Notes under the pieces: generated by a model
What the model saw: only the letters and a program-made list of their open reading frames with translations
Databases searched by the model: none
Told to the model about the DNA's origin: nothing
In this document: positions 63,575 to 64,000 of the stretch, piece by piece
Position numbering within the stretch: position 1 is the first letter of the stretch
Layout: each line of letters opens with the position of its first letter
Translations under genes and position numbers: made by a program
Origin: Nocardiopsis flavescens
GTDB taxonomy: Bacteria > Actinomycetota > Actinomycetes > Streptosporangiales > Streptosporangiaceae
Length of the DNA stretch: 64,000 nt
Reading direction: 5' to 3'
NCBI RefSeq assembly: GCF_900141985.1
Contig: NZ_FQZK01000005.1
Coordinates: 248,001 to 312,000 of the forward strand

Positions 63575-64000
63575 TCAGACCAGGACGAGCTTGCCCGTGG
63601 TGGCGCGCGAGGCCAGCGCGGCCTGGGCGGCGCCCGCCTCTGCCAGCGGGTGGCGACCGCCGATCCGCACGTCCAGGCGGCCCGCCCCCACCAGCGAGAA
63701 CAGGTCGCCGGCCCGCCACAGCAGCTCCTCGCGGTCGGCCACGAAGTGCGCCAGCGACGGCCGGGTCAGGTACACCGATCCCGCGGCGTTGAGCCGCTGC
63801 GGGTCCACCGGCTCGACCGGGCCCGAGGACTGTCCGAACAGCGCCAGCACACCGCGCGGGCGCAGCGACTCCAGGCTCGCCCCGAAGGTGTCGCGGCCCA
63901 CGCCGTCGTAGACGGCGGCCACGCCCTCCCCGCCGGTGAGGTCGCGCACCGCCTCGGCCACGGGGGTCTCGGTGTAGCGGACGACCTCGTCGGCCCCCGC
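63575..64000 (-). CDS. Quinone oxidoreductase (MDR superfamily), C-terminal part only
   Basis: The gene enters from the right edge; its start is outside the window. GGEGVAAVYDGVGRDTFGASLESLRPRGVLALFGQSSGPV and HPLAEAGAAQAALASRATTGKLVLV are typical of NADPH:quinone reductases (Qor-type, zinc-free). The Rossmann motif lies further upstream, outside the window. Confidence 0.85.
   Translation of the reverse strand, partial: AGADEVVRYTETPVAEAVRDLTGGEGVAAVYDGVGRDTFGASLESLRPRGVLALFGQSSGPVEPVDPQRLNAAGSVYLTRPSLAHFVADREELLWRAGDLFSLVGAGRLDVRIGGRHPLAEAGAAQAALASRATTGKLVLV

Overview
This is a very GC-rich stretch of an actinobacterial chromosome. Evidence includes Sec signal peptides and lipoproteins, GTG and TTG starts, several leaderless genes, XRE/DUF397 pairs, a type II polyketide synthase, a snapalysin-like protease and a deazaflavin (F420-type) oxidoreductase. 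A Nocardiopsis- or Streptomyces-like organism fits best; the genus is inferred, since no rRNA or marker gene is present.

Layout. 1-180: start of a secreted snapalysin-like protease, running off the left edge. 522-5638 (minus): a complete oxidative aldarate pathway (KdgD, 2-oxoglutarate semialdehyde dehydrogenase, glucarate dehydratase, talarate/galactarate dehydratase). It is followed by a LysR regulator and a divergent tripartite tricarboxylate-type transporter (6865-10040). Matching LysR-type boxes lie upstream of both transcription units, so uptake and catabolism look like one regulon feeding 2-oxoglutarate. 10376-11554: an MpaB/Lcp-like oxygenase.

11701-19965: a divergent catabolic locus. 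On the minus strand are two DUF1185 paralogues, an alpha/beta hydrolase, an aldehyde dehydrogenase, a 4-OT tautomerase and a luciferase-like flavin monooxygenase, tightly coupled. On the plus strand are a BCCT betaine-type transporter, a SnoaL-like protein, a flavin reductase and a GntR regulator. The logic resembles oxidative ring opening of N-methylated heterocyclic betaines (trigonelline type). This is the best candidate here for an undescribed pathway. A shared CTTGCAT motif sits on both promoters.

20069-30000: a lipoprotein; an orphan Cas6e-like protein lacking the catalytic His; an acyltransferase divergent from a two-component system; a MarR regulator with GTTGAT-N2-ATCAAC palindromes before an isochorismatase-like hydrolase and a YjdJ/YjdI-like pair; small metabolic genes. 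30304-33738: a large secreted fusion of a phosphodiester glycosidase and a metallophosphoesterase. 33828-37069: a four-gene type II PKS (KS-alpha, KS-beta, ACP, aromatase/cyclase). 38144-44661: CPBP protease, trypsin-like protease, an ATP-binding protein, and a TetR / DUF4097 lipoprotein / acyltransferase operon.

44662-56389: an integration island at a tRNA-Arg(TCT) gene. The intact tRNA is at 56314-56389. A 44-bp exact copy of its 3' part lies at 49688 and a decayed copy at 46956, suggesting serial integrations. Between them are an MFS exporter with a MerR/SoxR-like promoter, an IS5-type transposase remnant, XRE/DUF397 and other element-type genes, and the C-terminal remnant of a tyrosine integrase.

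56390-64000: a possible 18-residue peptide gene, CobD, a membrane protein, a secreted penicillin-acylase-family hydrolase, an NfeD/SPFH pair and a truncated quinone oxidoreductase.
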